A DNA stretch of 64,000 nucleotides from Metridium senile (taxonomy: Eukaryota; Cnidaria; Anthozoa; Actiniaria; Metridiidae), in NCBI GenBank assembly GCA_949775045.1, contig OX459103.1:18901653-18965652 (forward strand), read 5' to 3'. How positions within the stretch are numbered: position 1 is the stretch's first letter; each line of letters begins with the position of its first letter. A program made the position numbers and the translations under genes. Positions 11,111 to 27,267 of the stretch are shown here, piece after piece. The notes beneath the pieces were generated by a model. It saw only the letters and a program-made list of their open reading frames with translations, did not search any database and was not told the origin of the DNA.

Positions 11111-11724
11111 AATTGTTGCTGACAATTTTGTTGTAACAGATCAGTCAGTCAGTCAGTCAACCGATCAACCAACCAGTCAGTCAATTGATCAATCAGTCGG
11201 TCAAAAAGTCAGTCAGTCAGTCAGTCAATCAATCAAACTGTTGTTCGCTACATGTAAGTTTCAATCAATCAATCAAACAAACAACCAATCAATCAATCAT
11301 TCAGTCAGTCACTTTATCAAACAACAATGAAATATAGTTGTGTAGTCAAATGAAATAAACGTATTCAACCCAAAACAGTCCCACAATAATATATATATAT
11401 ACCAAAAACGATAAAAATACATGAATTACATTCATAACTTCATTTCGCTATTGTTGTCTATAGTTGTTTAGTTTTGACTATAAACAAATTAAATGCATAA
11501 CAATTTCCAAACAGCAACCAAACAGCAAAAAGGTTAACCATATTTTCTTCGTTAAAGGAAAACAAGTTCTTTAAAATAAAATAAGAAATCTATTAACTAA
11601 TATAAAGATGAACTCTTAGCTATAATTATCGAGCAAAAACGAAGCTTAATCAATGTTTAAATACATGTAGTTCAAAATTTAGCTCAAAGTAAATATTTAG
11701 CTTAGTTGTCGTTAAAATACTTAC

Positions 11725-11757
11725 CCTAACAGCAACTTTGATAGGTACTTCATCCAT
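11725..11757 (-). CDS. Candidate kinesin first coding exon (copy 2)
   Basis: This encodes the same 11 codons (MDEVPIKVAVR) and the same GTAAGT donor as 2607-2639. Downstream on the minus strand lies the 3' flank of the first TRIM gene, with no kinesin exon before it, so this copy looks like an orphaned first exon carried by segmental duplication. It could still act as an alternative promoter or first exon for a distant gene. Confidence 0.4.
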
Positions 11758-11952
11758 TTTCAAGGCAAATAAACATCCAGGAAAATACAATCGTGTATTT
11801 TTAGGACAAAACTTTCTACAAGTTTGTGTTTACACTGAACCAAGACAACTATTGAAGGCTCGGTTACATGGCTTGGTGATTGGGCTTCCTGTGTAATTAG
11901 TCGACCACTCCTCCCCCCCATATATTTTAGAGGGTTTTTTTTAGCGAATAAT

Positions 11953-12375
11953 AGGCCCTTTGCAGGACAATGGTCACGTGACCTCATTTGACCTTGTCAC
12001 TCAAAAAAATGTCAGCAAAGCTCAGCCAAAATGCCAAAAATCAATAGAGCATGCTAAAACAAACACTCTCTGAAATTCTGAACTTGATTAAGCTTTAAAA
12101 GCAAAGCTGTAGGAATTTTTCAAAATCGCTCAAATTTACAAGAGTTTGTATAGCTGACTGGCAAGGCTTGCCAGTCAGTCATACAATCTTTGTTATTTTT
12201 GACGATTTCAAAAAATTATTATGGCTTCACTTTTAAAGCTATCTTGCTCAAACTTTCAGAGAGTGTTAGTTTTAGCATGCTCTATTGATTTTTGGCACTT
12301 TGGTTGAGCTTTGCTGACATTTTTTTGAGTGACAAGGTCAAATGAGGTCACGTGACCATGTCCTGCAAAGGGCCT
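11953..12375. mobile_element. 423-bp foldback element (AGGCCCTTTGCAGGACA ends)
   Basis: The arms of about 190 bases are near-perfect inverted repeats beginning AGGCCCTTTGCAGGACA. The two paralogous blocks show the uninterrupted site (AGCGAATAATTGTAGAAAC at 32260, AGCGAAGAATTGTAG near 2843). Comparing filled and empty sites implies a 2-bp AT duplication. It has no coding capacity and forms a very strong potential hairpin. Confidence 0.88.
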
Positions 12376-12553
12376 ATTGTAGAAACATAATGTACATTTT
12401 ATTCATTGGATACATTTCTTGCCACTATGATAATCGAGTTGAAACAAAAAATGGTAACATCAGCAACAACAACAACAACAACAACAATAACAACAACAAT
12501 TCAGAATAACAACGTCTACAATAGCAGCAACAGCAACAACAACAACAATATAG

Positions 12554-12584
<31 letters not shown>

Positions 12585-12827
12585 TCAGAATAACAACGTT
12601 TACAATAGCAGCAGCAACAGCAACAACAACAACAATTAGAATAACGTTTACAATAGCAGCAACAGCAGCAGCAACAACAACAACAATATAGCAACAACAA
12701 CAACAACAACAACAAGACTCTATTGTGATCAAAGTAATACATTTTATTCAGTGAAACATTGTATAATTTCCATGCTAATAATATTACAAAATACAATAAA
12801 TTAAAGTATATATATAATGAATATAAA

Positions 12828-12960
12828 TGGAAACTAGCGAGTAAACTAGTATAGGCTGCGTCGATGTTTCAGTATAAACGATAGCTAGGTAATAGAATGA
12901 AATTTGTAACACCGTCAAAAAATGTTGACTTTACTGACGTTTCGAGCTTTAGCCCTTTAG
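12828..12960. repeat. Dispersed GGAAACTAGCGAGTAAACTAG repeat, copy 1
   Basis: About 110-130 bases starting GGAAACTAGCGAGTAAACTA and running to AAATGTTGACTTTA. Further copies lie at 32567-32690, 44488-44590, 44598-44690 and 63686-63790. A related 70-bp unit is tandemly arrayed at 39096-39420. The function is unknown. Confidence 0.75.
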
Positions 12961-13927
12961 CCCTTCGAATGATAATATATATTGAATAGACGACGATAAT
13001 GCTGTCAACGTACGATCTGTGAAAGATCTCAGTTTAATACAGCCACTGCGTTGCAATGTGACTTAATTATTAATAACGTGAGATACTCCAAACGTCGACA
13101 TGGGGTGTGCGTAAAACGGGGACGGCGGACGAGGCGGACAATAATTTTTTTTCAATTTTTTTTTTTACTTTTTTCTAATGGGTGTGCTTAATATTTTCTA
13201 ATTTTTATTTTTTGTCCATTTTCATCTTTATTATATAATTTTTTTTCCTTATTTTTTTTTCATTTCAATCATATTTTATAATTCATTCTTGTTTTATCTT
13301 ACTATTCCTCAATTTTAATAATCAATTTTATTAACAATTTTAATAACTCAATTTTAACATCAAAAATCTTTTCAGTTTTTCCTTTTCAGTTTACTTTTTG
13401 CGACAAACTCACCAAAAACCTTTTGTATTCGCAAACTGTGATTGTGTCTAAATAATAAACATATGATTTGGTTTTTGTAAAAAAAGTTAGATTAAAATCT
13501 ACACTGCCCGCCAGCGAAGTTATTGTCTCATGACATTTAATGGTAGACAAGATAGGATCTTATTAACACGGTGTAGCTAGAATATAACATTAACACTTAA
13601 AGTATGATGTCAAAATATAATATGTGCAAATTTAATTATGGAAAAAGCTTTGAATCAATTGCCAATGTTCCCAAAATGTTACAGTGCGTGCGAATCGAAC
13701 AACCGTGGGCACCCAAAAATGTTTTAGAAATCGTTTATTGTTCGTTGAACAACTCACAAACAACTCTAACTACAAAAGTTTATTATACTACACATCAGTC
13801 AAACTTCTTGCGGTCATATAGTTGTTTCTGAGTTGTTTAACGAACAATAAACGATTTCTCGTCTTATTTCCCTTCCGTCCAGATAAAAATCCAAACATAT
13901 TAAAACAAAAATCACTATCAACATCGT
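12961..13927. other. Non-coding segment between dispersed repeat and ATC array
   Basis: AT-rich sequence with poly-T rich tracts (13140-13300). Parts match 32690-33130 of the third block copy. No exon is seen. Confidence 0.5.
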
Positions 13928-14936
13928 CCCAATAATAACAATAATAATCATAATCGTCATCATCGCCTTTGTAACCATCATAAACTTTACCTTCATCAAC
14001 ACCATCATAACCATCATCACCACCACCATTACCACCACCATCATAATCAACACCATCATTGCCACAATCATCATCAACAACACCATCATTGCCACAATCA
14101 TCATCATCAACACCATCATCATCAACACCATCATTGCCACAATCATCATCATCAACACCATCATCATCAACAACATCACCACCATCATCATCACCACCAT
14201 TACCATCGCCATCATTACCATCGCCATCATCAACACCACCATCATTACCACCACCATCAGCACCATTATCAACACCATCATTACCACAATCATTATCATC
14301 AACACCATCATCATCAACACCATCATCATTACCATATCATCATCATCAACACCATCATCATTACCATATCATCATCATCAACACCATCATCATTACCATA
14401 TCATCATCATCAACACCATCATCATTACCATATCATCATCATCAACACCATCATCATTACCATATCATCATCATCAACACCATCATCATTACCATATCAT
14501 CATCATCAACACCATCATCATCAACATCATCATCAACATCATCATCATCATCATCACCACCATCATTACCACCACCATCATCATCAGCACCATTATCAAT
14601 ACCACCATCATTACCACCACCATCATCATCAGCACCATTATCAACACCATCATATTACCACAATCATCATTATCAACACCATCATCATCAACACCATCAT
14701 CATCAACATTATCATCATCAACATTATCATCATCATCAGCAGCACCATCATCATCATCACCATCATTACCACCACCATTACCATCGCCATCATTACCATC
14801 GCCATCATCAACACCATCATATTACCACCACCATCATCATCAGCACCATTATCAACACCATCATATTACCACAATCATCATCATCCACACCATCATCATC
14901 AACACCATCATCATCAACATCATCATCATCAACATT

Positions 14937-14970
<34 letters not shown>

Positions 14971-15490
14971 CCACCATCATCATTACCATCGCCATCATCA
15001 TCAACACCATCATCATGAACACCATCATTGCAACAATCATCATCATCAACACCATCATCATCAACACCACCACCATCATCAACATCATCATCATCACCAT
15101 CATCAACACCATCATCATCAACACCATCATCATCAACATCAACATCATCATCATCAACATCAACATCAGCACCATCATCAACACCACCATCATTACCACA
15201 ATCATCATCATGAACACCACCATCATGAACACCATCATCATCACCACCATTACCACCACCATCATTACCACAATCATCATCATCAACACCATCATCATCA
15301 ACACCATCATCATTACCATATCATCATCATCAACATCATCAACATCATCATCACCATCATTACCACCACCATCATTACCACCACCATCATTACCACCATC
15401 ATCATCATCAACACCATCATCATTACCACCATCACCATATGCATCATCATCAACACCATCACCATCATCAACACCACCATCATCATGGCT
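13928..15490. repeat. 1.56-kb (ATC)n/(ACC)n compound trinucleotide array
   Basis: Almost pure ATC/ACC/AAC/ATT triplets. Because nearly all variation is in 3-base steps, long open frames exist on both strands, but they are low-complexity artefacts. On the minus strand the array starts exactly at the stop codon of the discoidin exon (15483). The paralogous array at 33148-33752 is only about 600 bases long. Confidence 0.95.
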
Positions 15491-15626
15491 CACATTCATA
15501 CAGTTCTAGTCTAAGTGTGGCCCATCCAGATATTTCTTTGACAATCAATTGTACATATCTTGCAAGGAAGGGAAATACAAGCTGATTGGTGACGATAGTC
15601 TGTTTATCGCTATTACCAGTAAAAAC
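15483..15626 (-). pseudogene. Orphan copy of the F5/8C (discoidin) terminal exon
   Basis: This 144-nt exon has a TTTACAG-type acceptor and ends ELYECEP followed by TGA. It is about 85-90% identical at protein level to the terminal exon at 33750-33893 (VFTGNSDK, ARYVQLIVKE, LRLELY motifs). None of the five upstream exons of that gene is present near this copy, so it is a duplicated last exon without a gene. The open frame and acceptor are still intact, so it could be used as an exon of an unseen transcript. Confidence 0.8.
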
Positions 15627-15760
15627 CTGTAAAGACAAAAGACAAAAACACGATGTAACGACATCGTTAAAGTGCATTTTATAACCCCTAATAAACTACT
15701 TTTTGTAACGATTCTGCATAAAGTGCACGAATAGTTGAAAAAAGATATATTTCTTAATTT

Positions 15761-18226
15761 GAGTTATATGGCTTTAAGATTTATACTTAATTTTTGACTT
15801 GTCTGTGTACTTGTTTTATTCATAACACTAAACACTAAGCAATTATTGGACGAAGTTATTGTGACTCCGAAATCTACGAAAGTTAATCTATTTTGTGAAC
15901 ATTTAGGCTTTTTGAATCATTATATCAACAATGAAAGCTATTGGAAGTTTTATAGTATTTTTTTGGACGGCATACACTGGCTTCTGCTCGAGTCTGGTCA
16001 AATTAGCCGCTTTGATTGTGTTCGCATCGATCGTTGCAATTGCCAACTTTTTCATATTTTGATGAAAAAAAAAAACGTGCTTAAAACGACATGATAATTA
16101 TCAAAAATCATAACCAGTGGAAAGAAAAAAGAATAATCTCATGAAGAGGAGTTGAAATCATGTTCTGCAACATAAGAAACAAGAAAGAAAGATATGTCGA
16201 CACACCATAAATAAGTTTATAAGTTCTCATTAAAATAACCTAGCTATTAAAAATAAGTCATAAGTGATTATTTGTTTATTTTTGTGCACATTTTAAACAT
16301 TTTGTTAGCATTAATCAACCAATTTAGTTCTTCACATTTTCCTATTAGTGTCACAGGATAGCTTTGTGTAATATGAAAATGTGAAACATTTTTAATGTTG
16401 TTTTAAAATACCAATCAATGGATCAAAACACCAAGCGGGCTAAAATGTCTAAAATAAAACACAACTCTGGCTTTGTCGTCTCCTTGGTTAATAACATTTT
16501 TCCTATTTGTGTCTCAGGATAGGTTTCTATACGTATAATATGCCTGTATTAGAGCGTTATCAGTTTGCTCATGACTAACAGAATTTACTTCAGTTAGTGT
16601 CTATGTATTGTGTATATGATCTATGATATATGTATCTAGCCCATCGAGTACACGCTAGAAGAGCATCTAGTTGCATTTACTATTTGCATACTCCCTGTAA
16701 GTCATGCGCGGGCTTCCTGTGCTTAATCAAAACCTAAATAAGATATTACGGCATGCAGGTTAAATTCCCATAAAATCCACATGACATATGCATCGCAGGA
16801 AACTACACCTACTGATAGCTCTGCGTTTCACTTGGAGGTAAATCAGGTATATCCGTACAAACAGTTAAAAAAACACAGCATTTATACATTCATATAGTTT
16901 TCAGTTGTAATGGTTATAAAAACTGATTGAAATTTTTATCTTTTGGCTAACAACTTTCGTGAACAAATTATTTCAGTATATGCGCCTCAACAAAAATTGT
17001 GGCGCAGTATATCAATCGTAGAGCTCACTAATTACAGTAACTAAGCAGATTACAAAAATGCACCCAAAAATTGCATTGGGTACGATGATAAACTAAGTCT
17101 GATATCTGAACAACCACTGAATAACCTTGAAACAATTTTTGTATTCTTCGTTTTCACCTACGGGATTATCATTTTCAAGATTTTAATTTCGCATCGTAAT
17201 AAAATATAACTTATATAATATTGTAAAGCGGTTAAAACTACATGAACTGGTAAAGTTTCAAGCTTATAGAGCATTTCGTTTCGGAATTATTGACAATCAA
17301 ACATGACGCGCTGTTGGTAAGAAATGTATGGCGAAAGCTTTCTGGTGGACATGTCAATACCACCAGCAAAGCGGGCGAAACTTCAAAGGCTTATTATGAC
17401 GAAAGTTTCGACATTTTTAAATATATTTTACTGAAATATACTCAAAATGAATACTCTTAACATGCCTAAGGGATATTCTTCCATCTAGGGTGCATTAGTT
17501 TTGAGTTTTGTCGCTAATAAGAAACGCGTGACGGTCTTGCGTGACAGACTTTGGGCCAGACAATTTTTTCTGGAACCTGCTACTGATTTAAATATGTAAT
17601 TTTCACGATTAGATGCGTGCGAATGTGTTTGAAAGCAGTACTTAATTATTTATTACTAATTTCCAAGAAATTCGAGTTATTATAGAAGTTTGCATAAGTT
17701 ATGAAACACATTATGTGGATTAATTAAAAGCAAATTTCCTGCTGACAGGTAAAAGGAAAATTACAAGCACAACTACAAGAAAGATAACTTCTGCACTTGA
17801 AATTAAAGAGAAAACTAGCAGTTAGGTAAAGTGGAATCTTAACTAGTAAGACGTTAACAAAGGCCTGAACAATGCAACTATTGTTCCATTTAAACAATTA
17901 TACTAGAAGTATGGCTGCCTCTAGCTAGCCCTGCAGCTCAAAAATAATAAAATTATTATTTTATTAAAGTCACTGCGACAAGAATAAAGGAAAAAAGTAA
18001 AGATTTGGAAAGCTATTTATTAAATTTTGCAACTTTAATTATGCTATGACGTCACTGTATTCGATATACCGGACTTGCTTTACCAGTGTTTTGGTCATTT
18101 TCGTATTTTAAACTTAAAAAGAGAATATATTTGATATTTCGTCGCGATGCAACGATTTCCGCTGTAAAGACAAAACATAAATACTCATTTTACTGTAACT
18201 TAGAGTTTCACGTTCACACGATACAT
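15761..18226. other. Long stretch without recognisable genes
   Basis: I see no splice-bounded exon, RNA gene or clear TIR pair. The GGGCTTCCTGTG motif near 16700 resembles the terminus shared by the 203 and 3389 elements but has no partner here. Short open frames (for example 15846-16094) lack recognisable features. Confidence 0.5.
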
Positions 18227-18454
18227 ATATACATAATCCTGTGATCATCGATCATTCTGTAGTAAATACTAGTCCGGTTGATCTTATATTATTAGCATGA
18301 TTTAGTACTATGTTTGATGCATTCATGGTTTGGTGCATGCACTCTATTCCCTGCTGTTATGCTGAGAATGAATACTAATCAGCTCAATTTTTCGGGTCAC
18401 TAGTACGATGTGCTTCATTTCTCTTATAGCTAGTACTATTTCGTGTGAAATTAC

Positions 18455-18537
18455 AAGTCGTCTTGTAATATTGCGTTACTTTATTGAAGTGTACTCGACC
18501 ACGTTAAATAAAGTAACGCAATGTTACAAGACGACTT
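18455..18537. mobile_element. 83-bp palindromic element
   Basis: The arms AAGTCGTCTTGTAATATTGC and the near-exact complement (ending GACGACTT) surround a loop of about 25 bases. The first duplication copy (near 8795) retains only one arm, so the two copies have diverged by insertion or partial deletion. Confidence 0.65.
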
Positions 18538-18575
18538 CGGATTATTTCACCACCTAGGGGAGAAATAAATACCAC

Positions 18576-18710
18576 TTATTAGATATTTTCTTGGGTATTA
18601 CGGGCTGATATTTTACGAGTTGCGTACGTACTTATTTTGCCGAGCCTCGAGGTAAAATACAAGCAATGAGTAAAATGTCAGCCCGTAATACCCAAGAAAA
18701 TATCTAATAA
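18576..18710. mobile_element. 135-bp palindromic element
   Basis: The arms TTATTAGATATTTTCTTGGG... and its complement are perfect over about 33 bases and continue imperfectly inward. It is absent from the corresponding place in the first duplicon. Non-coding. Confidence 0.7.
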
Positions 18711-18885
18711 GGGATTTATTATACAACTTACTGTTAATTGTAATTTCTAAAGCATTTTTTAATCGAAAAATATAACCTTTCGGAGCTATTCAGCGCGCGG
18801 AGAGAGAATCAAAACAAAGCCCTGGAAAAGCCAGTAAAATGCAAGTAATTTCTCGCTCTCTTTTTGATTGACATAATGTCAAAAA

Positions 18886-18988
18886 CCTGAGTATCAAGCT
18901 CTCGGGGGAGAGAGGAATGAGAAAAAGAGAGCTCAGCTCTGTTTTTCCCCTCCCCTTTCCCCAGTCACTCCCGGGCCTGATACTCAGG
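18886..18988. mobile_element. 103-bp MITE with CCTGAGTATCA termini
   Basis: The 11-base inverted termini CCTGAGTATCA/TGATACTCAGG enclose a purine/pyrimidine-biased core. It adjoins the sequence TTAGGCCTGTGTAAGCC shared by both duplicons. It has no counterpart in copy 1. Confidence 0.6.
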
Positions 18989-19447
18989 TTAGGCCTGTGT
19001 AAGCCATGAATCAGGGGCCTCCAGGTGGTATGTGACACGAATCACGAAAAATATCATATCATATCAATTGTCAGAGACCGATTTTAGTCAATTCACGAAA
19101 TTAAAGTCATCTACTGAACCAAAGGATTCACGAATATCGAGCAAATACTTAAAGGCTTTTCACGAATCACGAGGAATTATTTTTTTGATTTCTAGGATCA
19201 CGAAAAATAAAAATGCCCAATCACGAGTCACGAAAATACCCTAGACGCCCCTGGTGAATGGATCATGATCAGGAGGACCAAAACAATATCAACAAGTAAG
19301 CATGCACTAAATTATCAGATTAAATTATATTATATTGGCAGCTTTATTAAGAGATTATATGAAAAAGAATTATGCGCGTGTTATTTTTATTCACTCTTCA
19401 TTAATTCATCTTTGCTTTTCCAGGATACCATTGTTATAATTTCCAGC

Positions 19448-20861
19448 ATGGCAGCAAAGTTTTCACATTTCCAAGACCAGGTGACATGCGCAATCTGTCT
19501 GGACCAGTACCAGGACCCCCGCATGCTTCCCTGCCAACACACCTACTGTCGACAGTGCCTGGAAAAAGTCTTGGATAAAGAACCTAAAAAGTTTTCTATT
19601 GAGTGCCCTGAATGCAGGAAAGTTGTCCAGGTATTAAAGTTCATATTGACATGAATATTTATTGATAGTCTGTAATGACTTCTCTGTATCATTAAATTTC
19701 CTTTGTGGTGGGCAAATGATTATTATTTTTTATTTCCAGGTTGAAGATGTTTCATCCCTCAAAGTCAACATTTGGGTAAATAGATATCTTTCTCTTCTCG
19801 AGTTGTCAAAAGCCGAGGAAAAACAAAAAAATCAAGCAAACGTCCAAGAAATTCCAACATTTTGTGACAAGCACAAAGAAGAAATGCTTAAGGTTTTCTG
19901 TAAAACATGCGAGGAAGTAATCTGTAGTGACTGTGCCATAATCGAGCACAAAGGGCACGACTTCCGTTTTGCAGTGGACACGATTAATGACGTCAAAGAA
20001 GAACTCACAAAAGCTTTAGAATCAGCGGTCTCTATCAAGACAGAGGTTGACTCAACGTTTGCGGCAGTAGAAGAACAGAAACGGAAAGAAATCCTCGCAC
20101 TGGAAAAAGCAATTGACAAGACTATTGATAAACAGATGCACATACATATTCAAGCTTTTGAAAAAAAGCGCAAAGAACTAAAAGAAGTTATAATGGGAAT
20201 ACGTACATCACAGAAGGAAGGCACACAAAGTCATTTGTCTGGTTTGACCAGCGTAATCGAGCTGGCAGAAAACCTACTCACAAAAGGCAGCCCTAATGAT
20301 ATTCTAACTTTTTCAAAGGACGTTCGAGTTTCTCTATTACAGCTTTCAAAAAAGCTCAAAAATGTTCAACAAAGTGAAAAAGTTCAAATACCCGGACTGC
20401 ATGTCACAAAGCGATTGTGGTCAAACGGCATCGAGGAGTTCGCCACAGTTGCAGAACCTGACCCTAGCAAATGTGAGGTATTGTGGTCAATTGAATACAC
20501 GGTACATTCAATCGAGATTCATATTAAAGACCATAGAGGACGGCCACTGAATATAAACAAGGACCGAATAACAATACACGATGTACATGATGGCAGCCGT
20601 TGTCTGGTTTTCGAGGGCTTCCTGCAAGACAGACCACTTCAGGATGGTTTGTTGACTATAATTCATCACATGATACACAAAACACGACCTAAATGTTCTA
20701 CAGAAACACATCGTTCGGAGTATTGTCAACTTGATGTTGATTTCAAGGTGGATGGACACATTGTCAGGGGAACTCCAATCACTCTATGCTTTTCTAAAGA
20801 TCAATTTTCTACTTTTTTCAAGCAATTGAGACATTCCGCTTTGTATGGTCCTAGCCTGTGA
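19448..20861 (+). CDS. TRIM-like RING/B-box/coiled-coil protein, copy 2
   Basis: Exons 19448-19630 and 19740-20861 give 434 residues. The RING (C3HC4, residues 14-56) and B-box (starting FCDKHKEEMLKVFC) are intact. The coiled coil retains a KTEVDSTFAAVEEQ segment that copy 1 has shortened. The C-terminal filamin-like region is preserved (IKDHRGRPLN, VDGHIVRGTPITL), but the last 15 residues diverge between copies. The ATG at 19448 is chosen over upstream in-frame ATGs because it matches copy 1 and follows the conserved TTTTCCAG acceptor. Both paralogues look intact. Substitutions are mostly conservative, so both may be expressed. Confidence 0.88.
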
Positions 20862-21219
20862 TAGGTAAGATTTGTGTTTGGACGTCAAATAACGTATATT
20901 ACACTGTAAACAATGTCACCCCTAAGTTGCTTGTCAGTCAACGTTAAAAACGTGATTAATGACTATCAAACTATAACCATTGTCTCTGATGCACAAATCA
21001 AGAAATACAATAGAGTTGGTTATAAACGTCCCTGTCGTTTTATTAAGAACAGTCTCTTCCACACAATAAACTAAACAAAGTTGCTCCTGCTTTGGGTCGG
21101 TAGAGATTATGCTAGGTGAATCCATGCATATAACAGCATAATAGGCATAATATCCCGTAGCACCGCTCATTGTAAGGTCCCGCAGTAATTGGCCTTGCTG
21201 TTGCAGGTTGGGTTCCCTG

Positions 21220-22096
21220 AGGTCATTTTTGCTAACTCTGTCCAGGAACTGACAACCATCCTTGAAATATATGACCAAACGTTTACACGGTTTGGATTAC
21301 AGATGTCATATAGCAAAACTGAGACGATTACGTTCAATGTCGAAGATGAGATCAAGAACAAGGAGTGTCTGGTAACTGTTGGTGACAATAAAATCAAGAA
21401 TGTGCGAAGCTTCAAATATCTTGGATATATCATCTCAAACGATGAAGTGGGCACCTCCCGTTTCCTGTATGCCAGGATTGGAGCCGCGTTCCAGAAATGG
21501 AATGAGCTTAAACATGTACTTACAGACAACAGAATACAGTTAGCTACAAGGGTGACATTCCTGACTACATGTGTGCGGTCCCGACTGCTTTATAGCATCC
21601 AAGCATGGGCTTTAAGGGAAAAAGAGCTTGAAAAAATTGAGACTGTGTGGCATGGTTACCTTAGGAGAATGGTGAAGGGTGGATTCAAGCGAAAGAACGC
21701 TCCCAGCAGGAAGGATCAGGGTGACAGTCAAATCAACGGAGAGTTAGATTGGAGCTTTAAACTGTCCAATGAACAACTACGGGAAATAACCCAAACTACG
21801 CCCATTCGAGACTTCTGCTACCGCCAACATGTCAAATACATAGGCCATATCTGTAGAATGGAGAATGATGCTCTGCAAAAGCAGGTATTGTTTGATGTAA
21901 GAACGCCAGGGAAAGGATGGAACAACATCGAAAAGCTCCTGGGTGTCGATACACAACAGGCATGCAAGACGTATGATGATGGACAAAACAGCCCTACAGC
22001 AACTAATTAGAGTTCGCTTTACAACACCAACCAATCAGAAGCGCCCCAAGGCCGACAATGTGCCTCGTGGGAAAAAATGATGATGATGATGATGAT
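21220..22096 (+). mobile_element. 5'-truncated LINE with (ATG)n tail, inserted after the TRIM duplication
   Basis: The frame 21220-22010 encodes the thumb and C-terminus of a non-LTR reverse transcriptase (FANSVQELTTILEIYD, FKYLGYIISNDE, SRLLYSIQAWAL). It begins just after the position of the catalytic Asp pair. The 3' end is an A-rich stretch followed by about seven ATG units (22077-22096). The first duplicon is uninterrupted at this place (TTCCCTGTCCACC near 11000). Compared with it, this copy reads TTCCCTG, then the insert, then TCCATC, with no clear target duplication. Confidence 0.85.
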
Positions 22097-22230
22097 GTCC
22101 ATCTTAATTTAATTTATTTGTATGTAGTTCGTATTATAATGTTAATGTTATGTAAATTTGGGCGAAGCTAATAAAAATTAATTAATTAAATCATTAAATA
22201 AATAAAATTGTTGCTGACAATTTTGTTGTA

Positions 22231-22663
22231 CGTACTTCTTTTAACCATGCACAGGCGAAGGTTGAGATCATTTTTGCAAGCAAGGATAATTATTTGAAGT
22301 AGGGACCACACAGTCTTGCCCTTAATCCAACCGGCTTTATCCATTGTGAAAGCGCCTCAAATTAAACAGCTATTGTTTTGACCTAAAAGAACGTAAAGAT
22401 CATCTTTCGGTGGGAATCATATTTACGGTGGGGATCGTATTTACGGTGGGGATGCTATTTACGGTGGGTTAAATTATCTTGTTAACAGGTGAACGGATTT
22501 TTTTTAAACAAGGCAAAGATCGCTTCGAGACATTTTTGTTCGTTTCGATTCGGTATCACGTATCACGGGCATGCTGTAACTATATGCTGTATTTGTCAAC
22601 AATCATGCGAATATCATGCAAAGTATTAAAGCATGTTTATAGGAGTTTGTACAAAGAAAGAAT
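22231..22663. other. Non-coding gap before the two-gene transposon
   Basis: It contains a short tandem motif, GGTGGGGATC/TTTACGGTGGG (about 22410-22470, three to four units), and otherwise nothing recognisable. Confidence 0.5.
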
Positions 22664-22927
22664 CACGCTGGGGCCGTACCACCCCCTCAGTCAATCTCGT
22701 AATCATGGGTCAAAAAATCCAAGATGGCGTTTTTGTTGGGGGCGCAATGCACCATGGTTGAAAAATCCATTCCTCTAGTGAAATGAGGGCCAATTCTGGC
22801 AGCGATTATGGGGCCTGGGAACGAGATATAGTATTGTGGCGGCTGTTTTGAGAATCACTGAATTACAAGCTTTAAAACGATATATTATTCAAGGTAATTA
22901 GGGTTATTTTAGAAGGATTCCTCGCCT

Positions 22928-27239
<4,312 letters not shown>

Positions 27240-27267
<28 letters not shown>

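Larger units (their letters stand above)
11140..15760. repeat. Segmental block, copy 2 of 3
   Basis: The order is CAGT array (11140-11330), AT-rich unique sequence, kinesin-like first exon, CAA/CAG arrays (12460-12715), dispersed GGAAACTAGCG repeat (12828-12950), ATC array and discoidin terminal exon. The same order is found at 31541-34030. This copy is larger because of a 423-bp foldback insertion and a far longer ATC array. Confidence 0.88.
18227..22230. repeat. Segmental duplication A2 containing the second TRIM gene
   Basis: Paralogous to 8525-11110. It differs by an extra roughly 510-bp segment upstream (18473-18983) carrying three hairpin elements, and by an 877-bp LINE tail in the 3' flank. 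The exons, the intron and the AATAAAAATTAATT 3' flank are otherwise collinear. Confidence 0.9.

Noticed and set aside
14059..15509. Ser/Pro-rich and Met/Val-rich frames
   Set aside because: These are ATC/ACC repeat translations without coding signal.
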